A DNA stretch of 64,000 nt, from contig NZ_JAUOQH010000007.1 of the NCBI RefSeq assembly GCF_030547075.1, positions 62,001 through 126,000 of the forward strand, read 5' to 3'. Of this stretch, positions 36,292-44,790 are shown piece by piece. The position numbers and the translations under genes were made by a program. The notes under the pieces were generated by a model that was not told the DNA's origin, made no database searches, and saw only the letters and a program-made list of their open reading frames with translations. The DNA is from Alteromonas sp. 1_MG-2023 (lineage in GTDB: Bacteria; Pseudomonadota; Gammaproteobacteria; Enterobacterales; Alteromonadaceae). The first letter of the stretch is position 1, and every line of letters begins with the position of its first letter.

Positions 36292-36744
36292 ATGAAGGCA
36301 AGACTCACTTCAGCAGCACAAAAAAAACTTCAAGATAAAATAAAAGCATCGTTAGATAGCTTCTACCCGCAAATTAGTTTATCGCCCAAACTTGCGCTGT
36401 ACGATATAACTAACTGGCGAACCCACGAGGTTGAATCTCACCTCTATGTAAATCATCACCTAATTGTAGAAGAACCCAAACAGGCTGACGCAGAATCACC
36501 AATACTCGACATAGCACACCGTTTAGAGGATGCATTAGGAGAAGAGTTGATTCGAACACATCTAAACTGGACTGCGATCGGCAAGGCTGCTGCAAGGCTA
36601 ATTTCTGAAGAAAAAGAATTCGAAGCACATATTGCGGTTCATGGAGAACATTCCGTGCATCCATGGCTCATAGAGCACGAAGCTGTTTACCCGTTAAGCT
36701 ACTACATTCAGTTTCACGAAAAGCACATTTCAAACGCTTATTAG
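36292..36744 (+). CDS. Protein of unknown function downstream of the GIY-YIG gene
   Basis: A 150-residue soluble protein I do not recognise. It is mostly helical, with a central acidic stretch and conserved-looking blocks LDIAHRLEDALGEELIRTHLNW and AIGKAAARLISEEKEFEAHIAVHGEHSVHPW. It has many His residues in the C-terminal half but no standard metal motif. The start is eight bases after the GIY-YIG stop, so the two genes form an operon. It could be a partner or immunity-type protein for the nuclease; this is speculation from position only. Confidence 0.6.
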   Translation: MKARLTSAAQKKLQDKIKASLDSFYPQISLSPKLALYDITNWRTHEVESHLYVNHHLIVEEPKQADAESPILDIAHRLEDALGEELIRTHLNWTAIGKAAARLISEEKEFEAHIAVHGEHSVHPWLIEHEAVYPLSYYIQFHEKHISNAY

Positions 36745-37054
36745 TAGTCCAAGATGGTCTACTTCTGTCTTGGTCCAGTGTAATATTCAAAACGCATAGA
36801 CTTTTTAATAACTACTATTCGTTTTAGTCATTATGATTGATAATCGTCAAATTTGTAATATCTTGGACGTCATATGAAGCTCTTTTCATATGTAGTGATG
36901 TAAGGTACAGGATTTGCTCAGAATCATTTACATGAATCAAATTTTGTTGTTTACGAGGCGATGGTGTGGTGCCCTAAGGTAGGCCCATCGCGTGGAGATT
37001 CGCATTTTGATGATAAGGTACTTTTCTCCCCTTATTCTTTTGTCTAGAGCAGCT
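36745..37054. other. Intergenic region with a repeat at the end of the island-like segment
   Basis: No gene supported. It contains a hairpin (36958-36991) carrying the 14-base repeat GGCCCATCGCGTGG (36982-36995) shared with 35009-35022, and the AT-rich stretch before it. No terminator with a clear T run was seen. Confidence 0.5.
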
Positions 37055-37477
37055 TTAATCAGACGATTTTGATTGAAACCAATGGTGAATTAACATTCCT
37101 GCAAGCATCGCAATCACAAATATGATGACGTCTGACTGGAGAGTAGCTACTGCCACTAGGCCTGGCCCAGGACAAAAACCTCCTATTCCCCAGCCAATGC
37201 CGAAAATAGCAGCGCCAAATATCAGCTTTTTGTCGACGGTGGTACTTGTCGGTATATCGAATTTGTCTGCAAACAACGGGCTTCCTTGCTTGCGCACCCA
37301 ATAAATACCAGGGGCTGCGATTGCAATAGCGCCGCCCATTACAAACGCCAGCGTGGCATCCCAGTTCGCGCTCCAATCCAGGAAATTTAATACGCGAGCC
37401 GGATTACTCATTCCAGATATAATTAAACCTAAGCCAAATAAAAGCCCACAAAATAACGAGGTAACAAGTGCTTTCAT
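37055..37477 (-). CDS. YeeE/YedE-type membrane protein, second half (DUF6691-like)
   Basis: A 140-residue inner-membrane protein with four membrane segments. The family motif GIGGFCPGPGLVAVATL (about 98-114) carries a conserved Cys, matching half of the YeeE/YedE (TsuA) sulfur-compound transporters. It begins MKALVTSLFCGLLFGLGLIISGMSNPARVLNFLD, typical of the smaller PmpB-like partner. It follows the gene at 37498 by 20 bases, the usual two-gene arrangement. Confidence 0.8.
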   Translation of the reverse strand: MKALVTSLFCGLLFGLGLIISGMSNPARVLNFLDWSANWDATLAFVMGGAIAIAAPGIYWVRKQGSPLFADKFDIPTSTTVDKKLIFGAAIFGIGWGIGGFCPGPGLVAVATLQSDVIIFVIAMLAGMLIHHWFQSKSSD

Positions 37478-37497
37478 GTATTCGTTCCTAAATTGAA

Positions 37498-37926
37498 TTA
37501 AAGGTGTCTGATAAGATTGGTAGTAACAACTGCAGCACTCATAAAAATAAGTGTGGCTACTATTGAACGTTTTGAAAGTCGAGAGAGCCCCGCTACGCCA
37601 TGACCAGAAGTACAGCCGCTACCTAAACGGGAGCCAAACCCAACCATCAAGCCAGCTATTATCAACCAACCGGGGCCTACTTGGGTTTCAACAGGAAAGC
37701 CGCCCCAAAATACGAAGTACATGATTGCAGCCAGAATGATGCCGGCTAGAAAAGCTAGCCGCCAATGTCGCTCGAAACCTTGTTTCGTCATTGCACCAGC
37801 AGAAATACCCGAAATCCCTGCAATACGACCGAGCGTCAGTAATAGTAAAACTACTGATGCTCCGATAAGAATGCCGCCCGCTAAACCAGCCCAGGGTTCA
37901 AACGGGGTAGTCGTCCAGTTGTCCAT
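37498..37926 (-). CDS. YeeE/YedE-type membrane protein, first half
   Basis: A 142-residue inner-membrane protein with four membrane segments. Residues about 98-113 contain SRLGSGCTSGHGVAGL, the conserved Cys motif of YeeE/YedE transporters, in which cysteines pass thiosulfate or another reduced sulfur compound. Together with the gene at 37055 it makes one full-length transporter from two polypeptides. No rhodanese, persulfide dioxygenase or ArsR-type regulator is beside them, so the substrate is unclear. Confidence 0.82.
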   Translation of the reverse strand: MDNWTTTPFEPWAGLAGGILIGASVVLLLLTLGRIAGISGISAGAMTKQGFERHWRLAFLAGIILAAIMYFVFWGGFPVETQVGPGWLIIAGLMVGFGSRLGSGCTSGHGVAGLSRLSKRSIVATLIFMSAAVVTTNLIRHL

Positions 37927-38305
37927 TATCTCTCCTAAATTTCTTTGTGCGAGGATACGTTATCACTAATGTAAATCACTCAGCGCGATACCGTACACGT
38001 GGAAGCCCAGTTCCAGTCTTAAGTGCTTGATGACTGAAACAAGCTCAGCGTTATCTTTATATTCAGCAAAGTGAATATAATAACATAAGACCCTAGCATA
38101 CTACGGGTTTGTAGTCTGATCATAATGCGCTTTCATCGCTAGTTCGCTTTTTATTCTAGCCTCTATTTAGCCAGATTATTCCGCCCCATTATTCTCATCG
38201 TAATACCACTGAAACATAAACACTTTAGCTTTATAGAATTCGAGTCATTGTGTGTGAATTAGACCCGTTCACAAAACTGAGTAAAGCGAGTTGATATAGT
38301 TTTAT
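37927..38305. other. Divergent intergenic region without a gene
   Basis: About 380 bases between the YeeE/YedE pair and the lipase gene. It must hold both promoters. I see several TATAAT-like sequences but no pair of elements good enough to call and no ORF with coding character. Confidence 0.5.
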
Positions 38306-39094
38306 ATGAAAAAACTGAAACGCTATCAATACGAGCGATATGCCATTCTTTGCCAACTTGCCTACCCCGATGCCGAAGCGCATTATCGTCAAATACTCAA
38401 CCCCTTTTACGAACGTCACCTAGTCGATAAATATGGCAGGATGAGCGTGAGGATATTGTGGGTGGATAATAAAAAAGAAGCCATCGTGGTATTTAGAGGG
38501 TCGCTAGGCGTTAGAGACTGGTTAGCTAATTTGGTATTTCTGCCTACTAAAATTAAACAAATAGATAAAAAATTCTATGTGCATTGGGGTTTTAAGCGAT
38601 TGTTAAATCAACCTATGTATTCAAGTACAAAAACTATTGACCAAGCACTGCCGTTACGGGAGCTACTGGTTAAAGTACTAGAACCTCTGCAAAAGAAAGG
38701 TAAGCGTTTTACGTTTATTGGGCATTCCTCAGGGGGCGCAGTGGCGGTACTAATGGCCGATTATTTCGAGCGAAAAAATGCGAAAGCCGTTAAGCGTGTC
38801 GTAACCTTTGGTCAACCTGCAGTGGGCAGTCGTTCGTGGTACAAAAGTTATCTCTTACACCATAAAACATATCGTATTTGTTGCGATTTAGACGTAGTCA
38901 CGTTTATGCCCCCCTTCCCTTTCTATTTTTGGCATGTAGGTAAAATGCTATGGCTGCATGACGATCAAATTTATGAAAACACGCCTACGCATGAGCGCTT
39001 TTTAAAATCGTTACGTAGTTGGCTACTGCGGCCTATTACCTACCACTACATGCGAAAGTACATCAGAAATAAATCACTATTTGATGAGCATTAA
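38306..39094 (+). CDS. Class 3 lipase family protein
   Basis: A 262-residue alpha/beta hydrolase of the fungal-type (class 3) lipase family. The nucleophile elbow is FIGHSSGGAVAVLM with Ser141. Upstream, VVFRGSLGVRDWLANL (61-76) is the typical oxyanion-hole strand; downstream, DLDVVTFMPPFPF carries the likely catalytic Asp. A C-terminal His (HDD or THERF) would complete the triad. There is no signal peptide, so it is probably cytoplasmic. A terminator follows at 39141. Substrate is unknown. Confidence 0.82.
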   Translation: MKKLKRYQYERYAILCQLAYPDAEAHYRQILNPFYERHLVDKYGRMSVRILWVDNKKEAIVVFRGSLGVRDWLANLVFLPTKIKQIDKKFYVHWGFKRLLNQPMYSSTKTIDQALPLRELLVKVLEPLQKKGKRFTFIGHSSGGAVAVLMADYFERKNAKAVKRVVTFGQPAVGSRSWYKSYLLHHKTYRICCDLDVVTFMPPFPFYFWHVGKMLWLHDDQIYENTPTHERFLKSLRSWLLRPITYHYMRKYIRNKSLFDEH

Positions 39095-39140
39095 TACGTG
39101 GTCATACTTAGAATTCAGTAATTTATTAACTTACAAAACA

Positions 39141-39167
39141 AAAAACCGACACTAAGTCGGTTTTTTT
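39141..39167 (+). terminator. Terminator after the lipase gene
   Basis: ACCGAC / GTCGGT stem flanked by A on the left and seven T on the right. It can work in both directions, although the opposite-strand gene ends further right, at 39330. Confidence 0.88.
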
Positions 39168-39329
39168 ATTTAAACGTATTGTTAAACGGACGCGTTAACT
39201 AGAATGCTTAAGGCGCTCGATAAAGCTATCGAACACCTTCATCATACAAAGCACATATTTAACGCGCCTTGTTTTGCACACTCTATTTTGCGGGCCATAC
39301 TTTATGGACTTAGCCGGCTTACAAGCAGC

Positions 39330-42300
39330 CTACAAACTGTCTAAATCGTAAACGCCCTTTTCAGCAAGTGCTTCATTTACTGGCTTAACGTTTTCTTTAA
39401 ATAGAACTTCTAACTGCAGTTTGTACTTTTGCCATCTGGCTTCTAAATCGTCTAAACGCTGCACGGCCCCAGCCTGCGCTGGCGCGCCGGTTCTATCGAA
39501 GTTATCCATTAAAAAGCGCACTTGCCTGTCTAGCATGTTAGGCCAGTTAATATCATCTTCGAATGTTTGGTGCTTAGGTTGAATAACCAATGCTTCCCAA
39601 TCATCAATAGCACTGACAATACGGTCAATTGATGCCGATACTTCACTGGCTAGTATCACATTCGACTCAGTAACCCCATTTAGCGTTGCACGCACGTTCC
39701 GGGCTTTTTGCAGATGTTCAAATAGCTCATTTAATAAAGCTTCACTGGCCTGAATACTTTGCTCTACCACCTGTAATTGGGCAGCGTTAGCTTCTTCCCG
39801 TGGATCAGGTAACACCTTAAATGCTCTGGTTTGAGAGTGCTCGCCCACCGTAATAGTCGCTTTATAGTCGCCAGGCATTACCCTAGCGCCTTTCCACCCA
39901 CCGAATAGCTTTACATTATCAATACATTGCAAAGGTGAACGACGTAAATCCCACACAAACTGGTTATAGCCTTCTTTTGTAGAGGGGTGTTTAAACTTCA
40001 ACGGGCTTCGTGCATCTTCGTTACCCTTAGCACACTTTTCAAACGCATCTGCGGTTGACGATAACGTGCGCACAAGTTGATTTTTCGAATCAAAAATATC
40101 GATGCGAAGGCTGTCGCTCTCTTCAAGCTCATCTTTTAAGTAGTAACGAAAGGTGGCACCACGAGCGGGGTTTTTCGCTTCCGGTTGGCCGCTCATATTA
40201 CCGCCTGATAACAAACGCACACCATCAACAGGGCTAAATTGAAACAGCGCTTCATTATGTAATGAACCACTGACTTCACGCAGCGGGTTTATGTCATCCA
40301 AAATCCAGAAGCCACGCCCTTGGGTTGCTACCACTAAGTCATCACCTTTTACCTGCATATCGGTAATTGCGACAGGCGGTAAATTAAGCGCCATCTTCTG
40401 CCAGTTATCACCATCATCGAAACTAACGAACATACCGCTTTCTGTACCCGCGAACAGCATTCCTTCATGTTGCTTATCTTCGCGTACCACGCGTACAAAC
40501 GCATCTTCAGGCAGGCCTTTATCTATACGACTCCAGCGCTTGCCATAGTTTTCCGTTTTATAAATATAGGGCTTATAGTCATTCAATTTATAGCCGGTAA
40601 CGGCCACATAGGCTTTACCTTCAGCATGAACGCTTAACTCAATAGCATTAACCTGAGCTTCTTTTTTATGAGGCGTTATGTCTTTCCAGTTTTTGCCTTC
40701 ATCTGTGGTTAAATGTAATTTGCCATCATCTGCACCTACCCATAGTTCACCTGCGTTCGCTGGCGATTCAGCAATATAGAAAACGGTATTATAATATTCG
40801 GCACCTGCTTGTTCATTGGTGATAGGTCCACCGTTTAAGCCCTGCTTTTCTGTATCGTTGCGCGTTAAGTCTGGGCTAATTTCTTGCCAATTTACGCCTC
40901 TATCGGTGGTTTTTAAGATCATTTGTGTACCGTAGTACACCGTTTTGGGGTCGTGTTGCGACACCAGTACCGGTGCATTCCAGTTGGTACGGTATTTCTG
41001 ATCTCGTGCGTTTCGCCCAAACACATATTCAGGGTAAGGCATGATAGGACGAGTAAGACCTGTCTCTTTGTTGAACTCAGTTAATGTGCCATTGATAGTG
41101 GTGGCGTAAATAAGCGTAGGGTTGTCTGCATCAAACGCGATATGGGCACTTTCTCCGCCACCTACGGCGAACTGCTCTGCTATTCCAATGCCTGCATCGT
41201 AGGTAGAAGAAGGCGTAGCCATAGTCGTGTTATCTTGCTGCCCGCCATAAACATGGTAGGGTTCAAGGTTATCGGTCACTACACGGTAAAACTGCGCAGT
41301 AGGTTGGTTGTAAATACTAGACCAAGACTTACCACCATCAAAGGTTACGGTTGCCCCACCGTCGTTGGCATTAATCATATTCAGGCTGTTTTCAGGGTTA
41401 ATCCACATATCGTGGGTGTCACCGTGTGGCAATGATTTTATTTCGAAGGTTTTGCCGCCATCAATAGATTTATGCAACTGTACGTTCATCACGTACAGGG
41501 TGTTTTCGTCGTTAGGATCGACCTTAATATGATTGTAATACCAGGCTCTGGCTTTAAGAATATTATCGCCATTCATTAGCTGCCAAGAAGCGCCAGCATC
41601 ATCGCTGCGATACAAGCCACCTTTGTCAGCTTCAATAATGGCATAAACGCGCTTAGGGTTAGAGGCAGAAATATCAATTCCCACCTTTCCGATAAGCTTG
41701 GGCAAACCCTTTTCTAGTTTATCCCAAGTTTCGCCACCGTCAGTGGACTTATAAATACCGCCACCGTCGCCACCTGATTTTACGAACCATGGCGTTCTAC
41801 CGTGGTGCCACATGCTGGCGTACAACACTCTTGGGTTAGACGGGTCGAGTGCTAAATCTGCCGCCCCCGTGTCGGCATTAACTTTAAGCACATGTTTCCA
41901 GCTTTTACCGCCATCGGTCGTTTTAAACACACCGCGAGCTTCATTTGGCGCCCAAATATTACCTTGAACAGACACCCACGCTATATCTGGATTGGTGGGG
42001 TGAATGCGAATTTTAGGAATTTGACCACGGTTTTCTAAACCAACTAGCTCCCATGTTTCACCCGCATCGGTAGACTTATATACACCTTTACCATGGCTGG
42101 TCGTTACACCTCGAATTGGCCCTTCCCCTGTGCCCACATAAATAACATTGTGATCTGATGGTGCGACGGCAATAGCACCGATACTACCTACTTCAAAGTA
42201 TTTGTCGGACAACGGCTTCCAAGACATACCGGCGTTTTCTGTTTTCCACACGCCGCCACCTGCAGCGCCCATGTAATAAAGGTTAGTGTTACCTTCAACG

Positions 42301-42473
42301 CCCGAAACGGCAACAGAGCGTCCCCCCCGAAAGGGGCCTATATTACGATATTCCATTTTATCGAAAAGCTTAGGGTTAACGGTATCTTCTAACGCAAATG
42401 CCGGGAAAGAGAGACTAACCAGCGTGTTAATAGATACTACTAAGGCAGCTAGTGTTCGCCGTAATGTCATCAT
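39330..42473 (-). CDS. Large exported Asp-box (BNR/sortilin-like) beta-propeller protein
   Basis: A 1047-residue exported protein. The ATG at 42473 has AAAGG six bases upstream and is followed by a signal peptide ending SFPAFA; the longer frame from 42548 lacks these. At least nine Asp-box repeats are visible (STDAGETW, TTDGGKSW, STDGGETW, SDDAGASW, SIDGGKTF, TFDGGKSW, TTDRGVNW, TTDEGKNW, SFDDGDNW), which build two VPS10/sortilin-type propellers. The C-terminal third has a beta domain (RAFKVLPDPR) and helices. Related proteins are annotated as glycosyl hydrolases, but no sialidase catalytic residues are evident. Function is unknown; a surface-binding role is plausible. Confidence 0.8.
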   Translation of the reverse strand: MMTLRRTLAALVVSINTLVSLSFPAFALEDTVNPKLFDKMEYRNIGPFRGGRSVAVSGVEGNTNLYYMGAAGGGVWKTENAGMSWKPLSDKYFEVGSIGAIAVAPSDHNVIYVGTGEGPIRGVTTSHGKGVYKSTDAGETWELVGLENRGQIPKIRIHPTNPDIAWVSVQGNIWAPNEARGVFKTTDGGKSWKHVLKVNADTGAADLALDPSNPRVLYASMWHHGRTPWFVKSGGDGGGIYKSTDGGETWDKLEKGLPKLIGKVGIDISASNPKRVYAIIEADKGGLYRSDDAGASWQLMNGDNILKARAWYYNHIKVDPNDENTLYVMNVQLHKSIDGGKTFEIKSLPHGDTHDMWINPENSLNMINANDGGATVTFDGGKSWSSIYNQPTAQFYRVVTDNLEPYHVYGGQQDNTTMATPSSTYDAGIGIAEQFAVGGGESAHIAFDADNPTLIYATTINGTLTEFNKETGLTRPIMPYPEYVFGRNARDQKYRTNWNAPVLVSQHDPKTVYYGTQMILKTTDRGVNWQEISPDLTRNDTEKQGLNGGPITNEQAGAEYYNTVFYIAESPANAGELWVGADDGKLHLTTDEGKNWKDITPHKKEAQVNAIELSVHAEGKAYVAVTGYKLNDYKPYIYKTENYGKRWSRIDKGLPEDAFVRVVREDKQHEGMLFAGTESGMFVSFDDGDNWQKMALNLPPVAITDMQVKGDDLVVATQGRGFWILDDINPLREVSGSLHNEALFQFSPVDGVRLLSGGNMSGQPEAKNPARGATFRYYLKDELEESDSLRIDIFDSKNQLVRTLSSTADAFEKCAKGNEDARSPLKFKHPSTKEGYNQFVWDLRRSPLQCIDNVKLFGGWKGARVMPGDYKATITVGEHSQTRAFKVLPDPREEANAAQLQVVEQSIQASEALLNELFEHLQKARNVRATLNGVTESNVILASEVSASIDRIVSAIDDWEALVIQPKHQTFEDDINWPNMLDRQVRFLMDNFDRTGAPAQAGAVQRLDDLEARWQKYKLQLEVLFKENVKPVNEALAEKGVYDLDSL

Positions 42474-42770
42474 TGAAAGCCTTTTTATATTTAATTGTTT
42501 ATGAAGGATAGGTGCTTGCGATTTATATAGTGCAACGTATTTAGCCATACGGTAAAGGCTTAAATATCTAATTCATTAATAATTTATATCACTTCCTATA
42601 ATAGTGGATAAAGCGATGATTTATATTGCCTTAATGCGTTCGCCCGCTTGCTATTTTTTTAAACGTTACCATTGAAGCATAGTGAAGGAATTTAAATTGG
42701 TTCGACAACTAAAGCGTCTTGTCGCATCTATCCATGGGAGAGGAAGTGCAAATAGAAAAAGCAGTGCAAT

Positions 42771-43028
42771 ATGGATTTTTTTAGCGATACCTTGTTTGCA
42801 CTTAGCGTGTTTGTAGGTTTCACTTTTATTGTAGGCTTCTTTGCTCTTATGTACCTATGGGCCAGAAAACAAAAAGGGGCTGCAATAGTATTTGGTATGT
42901 TGATGCAGATGATTTTACCCGATCCTAAAGTACAGCATACTATCGAAATGGTGGTCGAATCTAAGCAAGAAAAAACTGGTAAAGAAGAAAAAGGTGAAGA
43001 TGATATAGAAAAGGATGATCTCGATTAG
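42771..43028 (+). CDS. Small membrane protein of unknown function
   Basis: An 85-residue protein. Residues about 8-31 form one membrane helix (LSVFVGFTFIVGFFALMYLWA), residues 33-50 a second hydrophobic stretch, and the C-terminus (about 62-85) is very rich in Glu, Lys and Asp. No family recognised. The ribosome site is weak. It converges with the GGDEF gene ending at 43046. Confidence 0.55.
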   Translation: MDFFSDTLFALSVFVGFTFIVGFFALMYLWARKQKGAAIVFGMLMQMILPDPKVQHTIEMVVESKQEKTGKEEKGEDDIEKDDLD

Positions 43029-43045
43029 TTGCAGCAAGGCCAATG

Positions 43046-44377
43046 CTAGCCACTGAAGGTACCAATGCTGACCGCATTCTTCCCTTTGTTCTTGGCACTA
43101 TATAATGCGTCATCTGCACTCGATAGCATTTGGTTCGCCAGCTCCTGTACCTTTATCGCACTCTGTGTACTCTGCGCATTCGGCGCGCTCTTCACTCTAT
43201 TCTCATTGCTTAAAGCTAATTGCTCTGAGGTAACACTGACTATGCCAAACGAACAGGAAGTATTAAACGAACAACCTGCTTTACCGAAATCTGTATTTGA
43301 TATGCCTTTGCGAATTCGTTCGACAGCAGTAGGCGCATAATTTTCATCTTGTTTGTTGGCAAACAGTATTACAAACTCATCCCCTCCCAACCGCGCGATA
43401 CAATCAGACTGACGAATATTTTCTTTTGTAATGGTAGTTATTTTTGTCAGCAACTCATCACCATTAGCATGACCATATTGATCGTTAACTTTTTTAAAAT
43501 CATCTATGTCAAACACGCATACTGATAACCAATTTAGCTCACCACGTAGCATTAAGTTCACCGCTTCGGTCAATCGTATCTCTAAGTAACTACGGGAAAA
43601 CGCTTGGGTTAAATAGTCGTACATGAGTCGGTTGCTCAGTAAGCGTCTTTCCTCATAGAGGTCATCTATATGTAAAACCAGAACCCACGCTATACATGAG
43701 GTAACCAAAAATGAACCTACCCAACTTAGTGGCGGTAAATCAACAACCTGAATTCCCGTGAAGGTATCGCAAAGTCCGGTAATCACCCACACCACATTTG
43801 CCACCAATAGCAATAACACTGTGTTCGTATTGCTGTTCTCTTGCCTGACACGCTGGCGATTAAACACTCTCACGAGTATGAAAATACAATAGGCGGCGAG
43901 TACCAATATCCATACTCCCCACAGCTGGAATACGGGCCCATATTCTAAGCCTGTATAGTACTTGGAGGTTGAGTAGAAAGCATGGTTAAGAAAGTATTGG
44001 TTAGGTACAATGGCTAACAGGGAAAAAGCACCGCAGATAACATAACAGTACTGCAAAAAGATGGGCGCTTTGTACTGGAAAAAAGCAATGTAGAAATGCA
44101 GGCTTAATACAATGGTGAACATGGCCGTAATAACGGTTACTCGGTTGGATATGCTCAAATAGAAAAGGTTATCGCTTGAATTGACGAGCACCCCAAATGC
44201 GCCAAAAAAGACGCCACTTGTTAAAGCCGCTAGGGCAAATATCAGGTAATACTTAACTTGCTCTTCATGGCGGGACGTTAAGCGATAGTATAAAAGCATG
44301 AAGAAAAAGCTTAACAGGAAGCAAATACTAGCAGTAATAAATAAGGGTAATGAAAATACGTGAACCATACTATGCAA
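43046..44377 (-). CDS. Membrane-bound GGDEF diguanylate cyclase
   Basis: A 443-residue protein with seven N-terminal membrane segments (about 8-240), a 7TM-type sensory module, followed by a GGDEF domain (about 260-440). The active site is RLGGDEF, with RQSD five residues upstream as an intact I-site. VCVFDIDDFKKVNDQYGHANGD is the substrate/metal-binding block. An extra Ser/Asn-rich insertion (about 385-410) precedes the last helix. It should make cyclic-di-GMP in response to an unknown envelope signal. Confidence 0.9.
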   Translation of the reverse strand: MHSMVHVFSLPLFITASICFLLSFFFMLLYYRLTSRHEEQVKYYLIFALAALTSGVFFGAFGVLVNSSDNLFYLSISNRVTVITAMFTIVLSLHFYIAFFQYKAPIFLQYCYVICGAFSLLAIVPNQYFLNHAFYSTSKYYTGLEYGPVFQLWGVWILVLAAYCIFILVRVFNRQRVRQENSNTNTVLLLLVANVVWVITGLCDTFTGIQVVDLPPLSWVGSFLVTSCIAWVLVLHIDDLYEERRLLSNRLMYDYLTQAFSRSYLEIRLTEAVNLMLRGELNWLSVCVFDIDDFKKVNDQYGHANGDELLTKITTITKENIRQSDCIARLGGDEFVILFANKQDENYAPTAVERIRKGISNTDFGKAGCSFNTSCSFGIVSVTSEQLALSNENRVKSAPNAQSTQSAIKVQELANQMLSSADDALYSAKNKGKNAVSIGTFSG

Positions 44378-44790
44378 TCATCTCCCCTACTCCTTTTATT
44401 TTGTACCTTTGGGCCGGTGAAATCCATACCACCTGTTCAGCAAAGTGCGCTTAACAGCTCACCACTCATGTAATAGGTATGTTAACGCAACCCCGTACCC
44501 TTTATATAGTGCATTTATGTCGATTTGATAAGTATTTAGCAGTGATGATACTTGGCTACCCGTTGTTGATACTTCACGCTAAATTCATCATTTGGCCAGC
44601 CAGGCTGCCATTCGAAAAGCCAAGCGTTATTTAGAGAACCCACGCGTCGATGGCGCGCAGATGACACAACACCAACGCAACAAAAGCTCTTGCGAAAGAA
44701 TGGCTAAAACGAGTGTGCCCCCAGTTATTGGAATATCCAATAACTGGGGGCAATGCAAAAGTTAGTTTTCTTGGAATATGCTAGCGCTCG
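44378..44790. other. Intergenic region with a long perfect inverted repeat
   Basis: The main feature is the hairpin at 44716-44752. Between 44545 and 44690 both strands keep open frames with coding-like composition (for example leftward, ...WLFEWQPGWPNDEF... ending at a stop near 44540), suggesting a decayed gene, but no intact start or family could be recognised. Confidence 0.4.
44716..44752. repeat. Perfect 17-base-pair inverted repeat
   Basis: TGCCCCCAGTTATTGGA (44716-44732), loop ATA, then its exact complement (44736-44752). There is no adjacent T run. It lies about 40 bases past the end of the gene at 44791 and may protect or terminate its transcript. Confidence 0.75.

Noticed and set aside
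43065-43340. 91-codon plus-strand frame opposite the GGDEF gene.
   Set aside because: Antisense shadow of a clearly coding domain.
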